A stretch of DNA of 7,059 nt from NCBI GenBank assembly GCA_021821235.1, contig JAKACS010000160.1, positions 1 to 7,059 on the forward strand, read 5' to 3'. A model generated the notes under the pieces. That model was not told the DNA's origin. It did no database searches and worked only from the letters and a program-made list of their open reading frames with translations. Below, piece by piece: positions 1 to 6,175 of this stretch (the first letter of the stretch is position 1; every line of letters begins with the position of its first letter). Source of the stretch: Bacillota bacterium. Its GTDB lineage: Bacteria; Bacillota; Bacilli; Bacillales_B; DSM-18226. The translations under genes and the position numbers were made by a program.

Positions 1-21
1 AACATCATGAAGATATAACAT
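1..21 (-). CDS. yjbA: YjbA-like protein, N-terminus only (cut by window edge)
   Basis: Seven codons starting with ATG at 21 read MLYLHDV and stay open to the window edge. A purine-rich GAGGGG lies 7 bases before the ATG and serves as the ribosome site. From memory, MLYLHDVW is the start of the conserved Bacillus protein YjbA (DUF3603 family, function unknown). In B. subtilis yjbA lies a little beyond yjaZ, after the appDFABC operon, so the position supports the call. The identification rests on seven residues plus neighbourhood, so it is tentative. The rest of the gene lies outside the window. Confidence 0.55.
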
Positions 22-109
22 TGCATAACCCCTCACTTCAAGAATCTGTTTGTCAATCAGTATGGGCAGACATCAGTTAAATTATTCCTGTTTATATACA
101 TTGCACCAG

Positions 110-337
110 TTATTTCTCTTTTTCATCTTCAGGGTAAAAAATGCTTGCAGTAATGACGATCAAGCCTAGCGGCAAGAGGTAAAATTCAATTCGGTGGGAA
201 AGGAAAAGGAGATATTCATCGAAAGTATATCCAGCCGGCAACAAGTTTAAGTAGGTGATTGTATATACACCGCCAGCAGCAGCCATCACAACTCCAAACA
301 GCCAGAAAAACAAACGATAGTACTTGTCCGTTTCCAT
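110..337 (-). CDS. Small two-helix membrane protein, function unknown
   Basis: This gene encodes 75 residues. Two hydrophobic stretches are clear: about residues 9-30 (rich in Phe, Val, Ala, Gly) and about 51-68 (FYLLPLGLIVITASIFY). They are joined by a short, partly charged loop (YTFDEYLLFLSHR), and the protein ends in a highly charged tail (EDEKEK). It is therefore probably an integral membrane protein with two spans. I do not recognise a named family. The ATG at 337 was chosen because AAAGGTGA lies about 8 bases before it; the in-frame GTG at 349 and ATG at 346 overlap that ribosome site and cannot use it. It lies between yjaZ and the yjbA-like start, on the same strand as both. The 111-base gap to yjaZ shows no obvious terminator, so co-transcription is possible. 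Confidence 0.75.
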   Translation of the reverse strand: METDKYYRLFFWLFGVVMAAAGGVYTITYLNLLPAGYTFDEYLLFLSHRIEFYLLPLGLIVITASIFYPEDEKEK

Positions 338-448
338 CTCACTCATCACCTTTAATCCATGTCCACTTTTCCCTATACTTATGTAAAAACAAGCAAATAT
401 ATGCCTCCCCCAGACTGTGAAGACAACTATTTGCTTGTTAATGGATGC

Positions 449-1222
449 TCATTTCGGCAAAAATTTTTCAGCTGGAATGGAAAACGACAGCTTCGTGGTA
501 TAGCGGTTTTTGGAAAAATACTCTTTAACAAGGTCAAATCCCGCGGCATATCCGAGCAAATCTGGTATCCATCCATGACCATATAATAGAGCATCATGGT
601 GTTTTTCGTCTTTCCGAACTTCCAAATGATCGGATAAATATTTTTTCCAATAAGAATCAAGTTGCTTTTTGGAATAGTAACGGCACCATGGTGCCAAATA
701 CTGTTCGCCGCAGTTTTTGAGGACAGTGTATTCGGCCAGTCCTTCAATAATCAGCGAGTCTAGTAAGGTGAAATCTGCCGGATCTTTTTTCAGCTTATTT
801 AGACGACAGACATGGTGGTATTCATGAACAAATAGTGCTTCGATTTCTCTTTCACTGCATTCCGGAGATAAAAATAAAAACAGCTTATCAGGGAAAGAAA
901 CTCCTGATTTCTTTTTGTTCTCCCGACGGAAAAAACCCCCGCCTTGGTCAATTGGAAAAAGAAACAGCGGAACGTCAGGGCCATTCCATTTTTTTTGATA
1001 GGAACGATACAATTCTGTGATTTTTCTTATTGCATTTGCTTCTTTAAGGGATTCAAAAGATTGCCAGGTTGTTCGTGATGGTCTGTACATTCCAAATTCC
1101 GTTAGTTGATGGTAAATTTCTTTCGAGGAAATGCCGTTAAAATAAGGTACCAGTTTCTTGCAAACAGTTTCGGGATTTGCAAAGTCTCGCTCCAGCCATT
1201 TGCTTGTCTCGATTACTCCCAT
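449..1222 (-). CDS. yjaZ: YjaZ, DUF2268-family putative Zn metalloprotease
   Basis: The 257-residue product has a zincin signature HEYHH at residues 133-137 (numbered from the ATG at 1222). His133 and His137 are the likely zinc ligands and Glu134 the catalytic base. IEGLAEY follows 20-odd residues later, and its first Glu (about residue 160) is the plausible third ligand. This arrangement, the length and the place after fabF fit Bacillus YjaZ (DUF2268, predicted Zn-dependent protease, physiological substrate unknown). No signal peptide or membrane span is seen, so a cytoplasmic enzyme is likely. Start choice is uncertain: an in-frame GTG at 1231 gives three extra residues but has no ribosome site, while the ATG at 1222 has a weak GGTG 8 bases upstream. 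Weak initiation would mean low expression. The fabF terminator lies between this gene and fabF, so it probably has its own promoter, but I found none that is convincing. Confidence 0.85.
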   Translation of the reverse strand: MGVIETSKWLERDFANPETVCKKLVPYFNGISSKEIYHQLTEFGMYRPSRTTWQSFESLKEANAIRKITELYRSYQKKWNGPDVPLFLFPIDQGGGFFRRENKKKSGVSFPDKLFLFLSPECSEREIEALFVHEYHHVCRLNKLKKDPADFTLLDSLIIEGLAEYTVLKNCGEQYLAPWCRYYSKKQLDSYWKKYLSDHLEVRKDEKHHDALLYGHGWIPDLLGYAAGFDLVKEYFSKNRYTTKLSFSIPAEKFLPK

Positions 1223-1358
1223 TTTTTTCACACCATTTCATTGTATATATAAAGCAGTTTATGAAAAGAGTGAAAATTGGTTATCCAAAAATCCAGAAGA
1301 ATACTGAAAAGCGGTTTTTTTGTCGTTATGCGTCATTGAAGGCTAGTTTTTCCACAAT

Positions 1359-1390
1359 AAAAAATCGGCAGGTTCTCCTGCCGATTTTTT
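1359..1390 (-). terminator. Rho-independent terminator after fabF
   Basis: A perfect inverted repeat with a 9-base core (ATCGGCAGG at 1364-1372, CCTGCCGAT at 1377-1385) closes a 4-base loop. The arms are extended by A on one side and T on the other, giving a U tract on the minus strand immediately after the hairpin. The run also gives T residues on the plus strand, so it could work in both directions, but only fabF reads into it. It begins directly at the fabF stop codon (1391-1389), overlapping it by two bases, and ends the fabHA-fabF transcript before yjaZ. Confidence 0.93.
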
Positions 1391-2627
1391 ATTCATATTT
1401 CTTAAAAACAATTGTTGCGTTATGGCCGCCAAAGCCGAGTGAGTTGCTCATAACTGCTTGGATCTGTTGGCGGCGGGCTTTGTTAACGACATAATCCAAA
1501 TCACAATCTGGATCAGGTGTTTCATAATTGATCGTTGGCGGAAGAATGCCTTCTTTTAGTGCCAGTAGTGAGAAGATCGCTTCGACACCGCCTGCGGCGC
1601 CAAGCAAATGGCCAGTCATTGATTTCGTCGAACTCATCGCCAGCTTGTATGCATGGTCCCCGAAAACTTCCTTAACTGCAGCAGTTTCGAATTTGTCATT
1701 GTATTCGGTACTTGTTCCGTGTGCATTGATATAATCAATATCCTCCGGTTTTAATCCCGCATCGTTCAATGCCATTTTCATTGCCCTCGCACCACCTTCG
1801 CCGCCTGGTGCTGGAGCAGTGATATGATAGGCATCCCCGGTCGAGCCGTAGCCAACAATTTCACCATAAATCTTTGCGCCGCGTGCTAACGCATAATTCA
1901 GTTCTTCCAAAACAATAATTCCCGCACCTTCACCGATGACAAAACCATCACGGTTTTTGTCAAATGGACGGCTTGCTGTCAATGGGTCTGGATTGGTTGA
2001 GAGTGCCGTATTGGCACAAAAACCAGCAACCGACATTTTCGTAATTGGCGCCTCAGCACCACCTGTGATCATCGCATCTGCATCACCGCGCTGAATGACT
2101 TTAAACGCATCACCAATTGAGTTCGTTCCTGTCGCACAAGCAGTAACTGTACAAGAGTTAAACCCTTTTGCTCCAAGGGTAATCGAGACTTGACCTGTTG
2201 CCATGTCCGGTATCAGCATCGGAACAAAGAACGGGCTTACCCGGCGGTAGCCGCGGTTTAAGAAGGTTTCATATTGCTGTTCGAACGTTTCCATCCCGCC
2301 GATGCCGGATCCGATCCAGACACCGACACGATCAGCGTTTTCTTCATTGATCGTCAAATTGGCATCTTTTACTGCCATCAGTGATGACGCAACCGCATAT
2401 TGGGTAAAACGATCCATTTTTCGTGCATCTTTCCGGTCCATAAACTCTTCCGGATTGAAATCATTTATTTGCGCGGCAACTTTTGCCGGATATTCATCTG
2501 CATTTACACGAGTCATTGGCCCAATGCCGGATTTACCAGCAATAATATTTTCCCACGTGGTTTCCACGTTAATTCCAAGCGGAGTGACAGCCCCAAGACC
2601 AGTCACAACAACTCTGCGCTTTTCCAT
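1389..2627 (-). CDS. fabF: Beta-ketoacyl-ACP synthase II (FabF)
   Basis: The 412-residue product is the condensing enzyme that elongates acyl-ACP with malonyl-ACP in type II fatty acid synthesis, in the cytoplasm. The thiolase-fold triad is complete: Cys164 in [10 protein letters not shown], His303 in NAHGTST and His340 in STKSMTGH, with the conserved Lys335 five residues before His340. The C-terminal [10 protein letters not shown] contains the gatekeeper-type Phe399. Length and residue numbering match known FabF proteins almost exactly (E. coli Cys163, His303, His340). The ATG at 2627 ([12 protein letters not shown]) was chosen because AAGGAG lies 9 bases upstream. The in-frame ATG at 2636 overlaps that ribosome site and would add MES. 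It follows fabHA by about 100 bases with no strong terminator between, and most likely shares the FapR-controlled fabHA promoter. Confidence 0.97.
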   Translation of the reverse strand: MEKRRVVVTGLGAVTPLGINVETTWENIIAGKSGIGPMTRVNADEYPAKVAAQINDFNPEEFMDRKDARKMDRFTQYAVASSLMAVKDANLTINEENADRVGVWIGSGIGGMETFEQQYETFLNRGYRRVSPFFVPMLIPDMATGQVSITLGAKGFNSCTVTACATGTNSIGDAFKVIQRGDADAMITGGAEAPITKMSVAGFCANTALSTNPDPLTASRPFDKNRDGFVIGEGAGIIVLEELNYALARGAKIYGEIVGYGSTGDAYHITAPAPGGEGGARAMKMALNDAGLKPEDIDYINAHGTSTEYNDKFETAAVKEVFGDHAYKLAMSSTKSMTGHLLGAAGGVEAIFSLLALKEGILPPTINYETPDPDCDLDYVVNKARRQQIQAVMSNSLGFGGHNATIVFKKYE

Positions 2628-2731
2628 TGATTCCATCTCCTTCTATGCTCTATCATTATTTTAAAAATCTCTCTTCATAAGACTTTACCTTTTTTACAAA
2701 GCAACTTCCAGTCTAAACCGAAGAATGGTTT

Positions 2732-3664
2732 TTATTTACCCCAGCGGAGCGCAATCGCTCCCCAAGTAAGACCGCCACCAAAACCGACCATGACGATAAG
2801 ATCGTCATCCTTAATTTTTCCAGCTTCCAATTCTTCGACCATCGAAATCGGTATCGAAGCAGCTGAAGTGTTGCCGTACTTTTGCACCGTCTTTGACATT
2901 TTCTCCTCAGGAACTTCCAATCGCTGTCTTGCAGATTCCATGATGCGGATATTGGCTTGATGAGGAATAAAGAAATCGACTTCCTCCTTAGCAAGTCCTG
3001 CTTTTTCAAGAACATTGATGCAGCTTTCGCCCATTTGCCTTACAGCAAATTTAAACACTTCCCGGCCATTCATAATGATGTATTCATCCTGGTAGAGGTG
3101 TTTTCCTCCCGTACCATCCGCCCCAAGCTCAAATGATAGAATCCCACGATTTCCAGAAACAGGTCCAAGAATGGCAGCTCCAGCACCATCGCCAAATAAG
3201 ACAGCTGTGTTGCGATCGCTCCAGTCTGTTATTTTTGATAACTTTTCTACCCCGACGACTAAAACATATTTGTAAACATTTGCTTCGATAAATTGCTTTG
3301 CCGTAACCATTCCATACATAAATCCGGCACAGGCTGCACTAATATCCATTGCCGCTGCTTTTACGGCACCCAATTTTTCTTGAAGCATACATGCAACAGA
3401 TGGGAAGGGTTGGTCGGGCGTTACTGTTGCCACTAGGATTAAATCAATTTCTTCTGCTGTAATGCAAGCATCTTGAATCGCCTTTTTGGCTGCTTCAAAC
3501 GCCATATCCGATGTATCGGTTTCATCATCGGCAAGTCGGCGTTCCTCAATACCTGTTCTCGTGCGAATCCATTCATCAGATGTATCCATCCTGTTTTCAA
3601 GATCAAAATTTGTGACTACTTTTTCAGGCAAAAATCTTCCGATCCCAACAATCCCTGCGTTCAT
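2732..3664 (-). CDS. fabHA: Beta-ketoacyl-ACP synthase III (FabHA)
   Basis: The 310-residue product starts fatty acid synthesis by condensing a short acyl-CoA primer with malonyl-ACP. In Bacillus the primers are largely branched (isobutyryl-, isovaleryl- and 2-methylbutyryl-CoA), which gives iso and anteiso membrane lipids. The Cys-His-Asn triad is complete: Cys112 in AACAGFMYG, His235 in [10 protein letters not shown] and Asn265 in KYGNTSAAS. The C-terminal [10 protein letters not shown] is typical of FabH. It resembles B. subtilis FabHA along its length, for example in [16 protein letters not shown] and the [17 protein letters not shown] stretch; the FabHA rather than FabHB assignment rests on this recall and on linkage to fabF. 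The ATG at 3664 was preferred because AAAGGAG lies 9 bases upstream; the ATG at 3673 overlaps that site. It is the first gene of the fabHA-fabF unit. Confidence 0.96.
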   Translation of the reverse strand: MNAGIVGIGRFLPEKVVTNFDLENRMDTSDEWIRTRTGIEERRLADDETDTSDMAFEAAKKAIQDACITAEEIDLILVATVTPDQPFPSVACMLQEKLGAVKAAAMDISAACAGFMYGMVTAKQFIEANVYKYVLVVGVEKLSKITDWSDRNTAVLFGDGAGAAILGPVSGNRGILSFELGADGTGGKHLYQDEYIIMNGREVFKFAVRQMGESCINVLEKAGLAKEEVDFFIPHQANIRIMESARQRLEVPEEKMSKTVQKYGNTSAASIPISMVEELEAGKIKDDDLIVMVGFGGGLTWGAIALRWGK

Positions 3665-3704
3665 ATCACGCATCTCCTTTTATAAAAAATATATTATTAT
3701 CAAT

Positions 3705-3724
3705 TATTATGACTTGGTACTAAT
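3705..3724 (-). promoter_or_regulatory. FapR operator in the fabHA promoter
   Basis: Read on the minus strand the site is ATTAGTACCAAGTCATAATA. It agrees closely with the FapR operator type I recall (ATTAGTACCTAGTCTTAATT, 17 of 20 positions). FapR is the Bacillus and Staphylococcus repressor of fatty acid and phospholipid synthesis genes and is released by malonyl-CoA. The site begins inside the -10 box and runs over the expected transcription start into the leader, so bound repressor would block polymerase. fabHA-fabF is an established FapR target in B. subtilis, which fits. The fapR gene itself is not in this window. Confidence 0.85.
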
Positions 3725-3752
3725 TTTATCAAACAATGATGAGAAAAAGCAA
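3723..3752 (-). promoter_or_regulatory. Sigma-A-type promoter of fabHA-fabF
   Basis: On the minus strand a -35 box TTGCTT (3752-3747) is followed after 18 bases by a -10 box TAAAAT (3728-3723). A TG sits one base before the -10, giving an extended -10 (TGATAAAAT). The expected start of transcription is near 3716, about 50 bases before the fabHA ATG. The overlapping FapR operator strengthens the assignment. Confidence 0.75.
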
Positions 3753-3789
3753 TAGTAAATTCCTTCTTAGCATCCGCTAATATCCATTC

Positions 3790-3818
3790 TTTTTATCATC
3801 CAGTTCATAGACTAAAAT
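3790..3818 (+). promoter_or_regulatory. Possible promoter of yjzB (weak)
   Basis: A -10-like TAAAAT at 3813-3818 lies about 30 bases before the yjzB ATG, with a poor -35 (TTTTAT at 3790-3795) 17 bases upstream of it. The divergent arrangement with fabHA requires some promoter in this 183-base gap, and this is the best candidate I can see. The -35 match is weak, so the exact position is uncertain. Confidence 0.3.
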
Positions 3819-3847
3819 AAGGAAAATTCGAAGGTGGAGGAAGAGCG

Positions 3848-4093
3848 ATGAGTGAGTCCAAAGATTCATTTACACAAGAAGATCATCCAGAAACAAGGCA
3901 GCAGGAAGAGGATTATTTTACCCGATTTATGTTCGGGCCGCGGAAAATTCCAGAAAAAAGGGATCAGCAGCCCGGTATTGATTATGAGGAACTTATGTAT
4001 AACATTGATACATTGGTGGAATCAGCCCGTCAGTTGAAACCTCTGTTTCAGCAAGTATATCCGAAAGTTCTTCAGCTCTTTCAAAAAAAATAA
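3848..4093 (+). CDS. yjzB: YjzB-like small conserved protein, function unknown
   Basis: The 81-residue product has no hydrophobic span or signal peptide and is probably cytoplasmic. The first half is polar and rich in Glu, Asp, Gln and Lys, with a FMFGPRKIP patch near residue 30. The second half (about residues 44-81, from IDYEELMYNIDTLVES to LFQKK) looks like amphipathic helix. Start choice is firm: GGAGG lies 7 bases before the ATG. It is the only plus-strand gene, divergent from fabHA and convergent with med. B. subtilis yjzB, of about the same length, occupies this slot in this orientation, so the symbol is given by position and size rather than by function. No role is known to me. The gene ends in a run of eight A that also serves the terminator on the other strand. 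Confidence 0.75.
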   Translation: MSESKDSFTQEDHPETRQQEEDYFTRFMFGPRKIPEKRDQQPGIDYEELMYNIDTLVESARQLKPLFQQVYPKVLQLFQKK

Positions 4094-4129
4094 GCTGCCA
4101 TGAAACAACTCAGGCAGCTTTCATTTTTT
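4083..4129. terminator. Bidirectional terminator between yjzB and med
   Basis: Arms AAGCTGCC (4092-4099) and GGCAGCTT (4113-4120) pair perfectly, and TGA/TCA inside the loop can extend the stem past one bulged base. On the plus strand the hairpin is followed by TCATTTTTT (4121-4129). On the minus strand it is followed by a run of eight T, the complement of the A run at 4083-4090. It therefore ends both yjzB and med, which converge on it. The left arm overlaps the yjzB stop codon, and the med stop lies 5 bases beyond the right-hand T run. Confidence 0.92.
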
Positions 4130-4133
4130 GCAT

Positions 4134-5087
4134 CTACTGGCTGTTCGGCAATTTTCCAGTTTGCTTATACGTTTCGATGCTTTTATTCATTTTGCGGATA
4201 AACTTCTTATCCACGAGCGGACTATACTTTCCTAATGTTACGACATCATCCTGAAAATCAAACGATAAATTCCCTGATTTTAATTTTCCATCGTTATAGT
4301 CTTTAGCCACTTTTTCATACAGTGCATCGACTTGTTGAATCGTGCTGGTCAACACGGTCGTTTCCCCTAAATCCGATTGATCCGAAACATAGCCGATTAC
4401 GTAATAGCCATTTTCTTTCACTTTTTCAATTACAGGAACATTATAGCCATCCCCCGCCGGGTATATCACATCGACGCCGCTTTGCATCATTTTTTCAGCA
4501 AGTTGAACAGCTTTATTGCTGTTATCCCAGCTGCCGACATACTGGATGTCAATTGCTGTCTGTTTCTTTTCAGCAAGTGCCCCTTGGTAAAAGCCCTCCA
4601 CTTCCGGCTGCCATTCATAAGCTGCAATAATTCCTACTTTATGATTTTTTGACATATGGGAAGCAACCATTCCCCCGAAAAAACCCATTGCATATCCTTT
4701 AAAATTCAAACTCGATGTATTGTCGTTTTTTGCATCTCCATTGAAGCTGACAAATTGGATATTCGGGTATTTTTTCGAAATTTTATTAAAGTATTCCGCG
4801 TATTCAGAACCATGTCCAAAGACTAAATTTACGTCTTTTTGTTCAAACTCTTTTACAGCCCGTTCGACAACGGCCTCGGAATTCATACCTTCTTTATAAA
4901 AAATATCCACTTTGTAATCTGACTGGATTTTTAACATTCCTTTTAAGCCTTTTGTTCCCCATACCTGGTCATTTACTGTCTCGGGGACGAGCAGGCCCAC
5001 ATTTCGCAACTTTCCCGTTGACTTCGGCTGACTGCATGCACCAAGTACCAGCAGGATTAATAGAACGACTCCGAACCGTTTAATCAT
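4134..5087 (-). CDS. med: Med, BMP-family lipoprotein, positive regulator of competence
   Basis: The 317-residue product is a lipoprotein: residues 1-17 form a short signal peptide (MIKR, then a Val/Leu-rich core) ending in the lipobox LGAC, with Cys18 as the lipidated residue. The rest is a BMP/PnrA-type periplasmic-binding-protein fold. Stretches such as NDQVWGTKGLKG, FGHGSEYAEYFNKIS, AMGFFGGMVASHMSKN and YPAGDGYNVPVIEKV match what I recall of B. subtilis Med, which is also 317 residues. There Med promotes expression of comK, the competence master regulator. BMP proteins usually deliver nucleosides to an ABC importer, but no permease or ATPase lies nearby, which fits a sensing or regulatory role. 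The ATG at 5087 has AAGGAG 9 bases upstream. It probably has its own promoter in the gap after yjaV. comZ, normally next in the operon, is absent. Confidence 0.92.
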   Translation of the reverse strand: MIKRFGVVLLILLVLGACSQPKSTGKLRNVGLLVPETVNDQVWGTKGLKGMLKIQSDYKVDIFYKEGMNSEAVVERAVKEFEQKDVNLVFGHGSEYAEYFNKISKKYPNIQFVSFNGDAKNDNTSSLNFKGYAMGFFGGMVASHMSKNHKVGIIAAYEWQPEVEGFYQGALAEKKQTAIDIQYVGSWDNSNKAVQLAEKMMQSGVDVIYPAGDGYNVPVIEKVKENGYYVIGYVSDQSDLGETTVLTSTIQQVDALYEKVAKDYNDGKLKSGNLSFDFQDDVVTLGKYSPLVDKKFIRKMNKSIETYKQTGKLPNSQ

Positions 5088-5167
5088 TCCATAAATCTCC
5101 TTCTTGAAAGGATGCTGTTACTCACCCTTGGAATCGTTTTTCTTGAAAATTAACCTGAATCACTATT

Positions 5168-5196
5168 ATTCTAACCTTGGAAAGATAAATTGAAAA
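5168..5196 (-). promoter_or_regulatory. Probable sigma-A-type promoter of med
   Basis: On the minus strand TTTTCA (5196-5191) and TAGAAT (5173-5168) are separated by 17 bases, matching the sigma-A consensus at four and five of six positions. Transcription would start near 5161, giving a leader of about 74 bases before the med ATG. The 183-base gap between yjaV and med contains no other gene I can support and no strong terminator. Confidence 0.5.
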
Positions 5197-5270
5197 GAAA
5201 ATTATTGCATGGTACAGCAATCCCGCGTTAACAGGAAGGAAGAATCCCTACGGATTAAGATTGCACTTCA

Positions 5271-6095
5271 TCACCTTAAACGGCTAAAATGTTCTTGTTG
5301 TTTTGCCAACGAATCTGGTATGGACGTGTTTTTCGAAAGCGAAACACGGACAATCTCATCGTCTACACTGACAGTAAGCCGTTCGTCTTCTGCATATTGA
5401 ATAGTTAAAAACTCTGCACACTTTTTCCATCGATTCGCTTCTCCGCTTTCAAGCAAATAATGTCCCGGTTTTCCTTCCTCAATAATTTCGATCATCGGGA
5501 CGATAAGGTCATCGGCATAAAGTGCATCGCCTTTCCATTCTCTTTCGTCCGATTCGTTTACGTTTTCGTGCTTCCCTTCAAACCATTTTTGAAAGCAGCA
5601 GACTGATGGCTGCCAGCGTCCATATACAGCTGGTAAATACAGAAACTGAGAAGAAACTGCTTGGGTTGAAAATTTTTCTAAAAAATCTTTAAGCAAACCG
5701 ATGGAATCGTTTCTTTCATCATCAGCAAGGTATTGAATTGGGAGAATAAACACAACCAGATCATTCTGCTGCTTGCGCTTCTCGAAATATTCAGCTAATT
5801 GAGTTGCAAGCTGCTGATTTTGTAATAGCGCATCCCGGAAACCGATATACAAATCGTAGAAGTCCAAGATAAAAATTTGTTTTTCTGAAGCCTGTTTGGT
5901 ATCATTCAGCCAATCCTCAATTTTTTTTTCAATAAAATTGGCATTTCTCCCGATTTGAAGTTTTTTTTCGTCCACCAGCTTGTCATTCTGATTTTCAAAA
6001 TGGATGCCTTGTACTTCATAGCCCATTTCAAGCATTTTTTCACAAAAATAAAATCCAATAAATTCTAAGGCACCCAAGATAACAGCCTTGTCCAT
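5271..6095 (-). CDS. yjaV: YjaV, NAD-dependent epimerase-like (degenerate Rossmann) protein
   Basis: The 274-residue product starts like an extended short-chain dehydrogenase/epimerase: beta strand KAVILGA, then a turn and helix, and YLPAVYGRWQP at about 153-163 resembles the late VYGP motif of that family. The key motifs are worn. The usual GxxGxxG reads G8-A-L-E11-F-I-G14, lacking the middle Gly. The region expected to hold the catalytic YxxxK reads SIGLLKDF, keeping Lys136 but with Ile132 where Tyr should be; this alignment is by eye. It may bind a nucleotide poorly or not at all. Start is firm: GGAGG lies 8 bases before the ATG. It follows yjaU by 80 bases with no terminator seen, suggesting co-transcription. 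Its position before med matches B. subtilis yjaV. Two A runs (nine at 5921-5929, eight at 5961-5968) lie in the coding strand. Confidence 0.82.
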   Translation of the reverse strand: MDKAVILGALEFIGFYFCEKMLEMGYEVQGIHFENQNDKLVDEKKLQIGRNANFIEKKIEDWLNDTKQASEKQIFILDFYDLYIGFRDALLQNQQLATQLAEYFEKRKQQNDLVVFILPIQYLADDERNDSIGLLKDFLEKFSTQAVSSQFLYLPAVYGRWQPSVCCFQKWFEGKHENVNESDEREWKGDALYADDLIVPMIEIIEEGKPGHYLLESGEANRWKKCAEFLTIQYAEDERLTVSVDDEIVRVSLSKNTSIPDSLAKQQEHFSRLR

Positions 6096-6109
6096 CCGAA
6101 TCTCCTCCC

Positions 6110-6120
6110 TTAGTACTAAT
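6110..6120. promoter_or_regulatory. FapR-half-site-like palindrome before yjaV
   Basis: On the minus strand ATTAGTACTAA lies just upstream of the yjaV ribosome site, and its TTAGTACTAA is a perfect 10-base palindrome. The first eight bases equal the core of the FapR operator (ATTAGTAC), but the rest of that operator is not matched and no clear promoter overlaps it. It may be chance. Confidence 0.2.
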
Positions 6121-6175
6121 GAATCCTATGCAAAATTTAGCGAGATTATTTCTTTAGCAAGGGAGGGGTGGATGG

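Noticed and set aside
50..55. Perfect -35-like TTGACA on the minus strand before the yjbA-like start
   Set aside because: No acceptable -10 box lies 16-18 bases downstream; that position is AGGGGT, part of the ribosome site region.
359..586. Plus-strand frame of 75 codons opposite the yjaZ 3' end
   Set aside because: There is no suitable ribosome site before its start, and most of it is antisense to yjaZ.
2302..2664. Plus-strand open frame of 120 codons opposite the start of fabF
   Set aside because: It lies antisense to fabF, whose product is complete with its catalytic triad. It has no ribosome site and no recognisable protein character.
2715..2731. Hairpin AAACC/GGTTT just after the fabHA stop, considered as a terminator or attenuator
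   Set aside because: The stem is only five base pairs and no U run follows it in the fab direction, so fabF is likely co-transcribed.
2713..3015. Minus-strand open frame of 100 codons
   Set aside because: It is another frame of the intact fabHA 3' half, with an arbitrary composition and no ribosome site.
3806..3813. CATAGACT, a match to the sporulation sigma-E/sigma-K -10 pattern before yjzB
   Set aside because: No matching -35 element lies at the required distance, and the short pattern is expected by chance in AT-rich DNA.
4322..4652. Two overlapping plus-strand frames of about 90-100 codons
   Set aside because: Both are antisense to med, which is full length and recognisable; neither has a ribosome site.
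5243..5256. Small inverted repeat AATCC/GGATT downstream of yjaV, considered as a terminator
   Set aside because: The arms are five bases and no T run follows on the minus strand.
5209..5400. Plus-strand frame of 63 codons before and across the yjaV end, considered as a ComZ-sized protein
   Set aside because: The translation does not resemble ComZ, it mostly lies antisense to yjaV, and it has no ribosome site.
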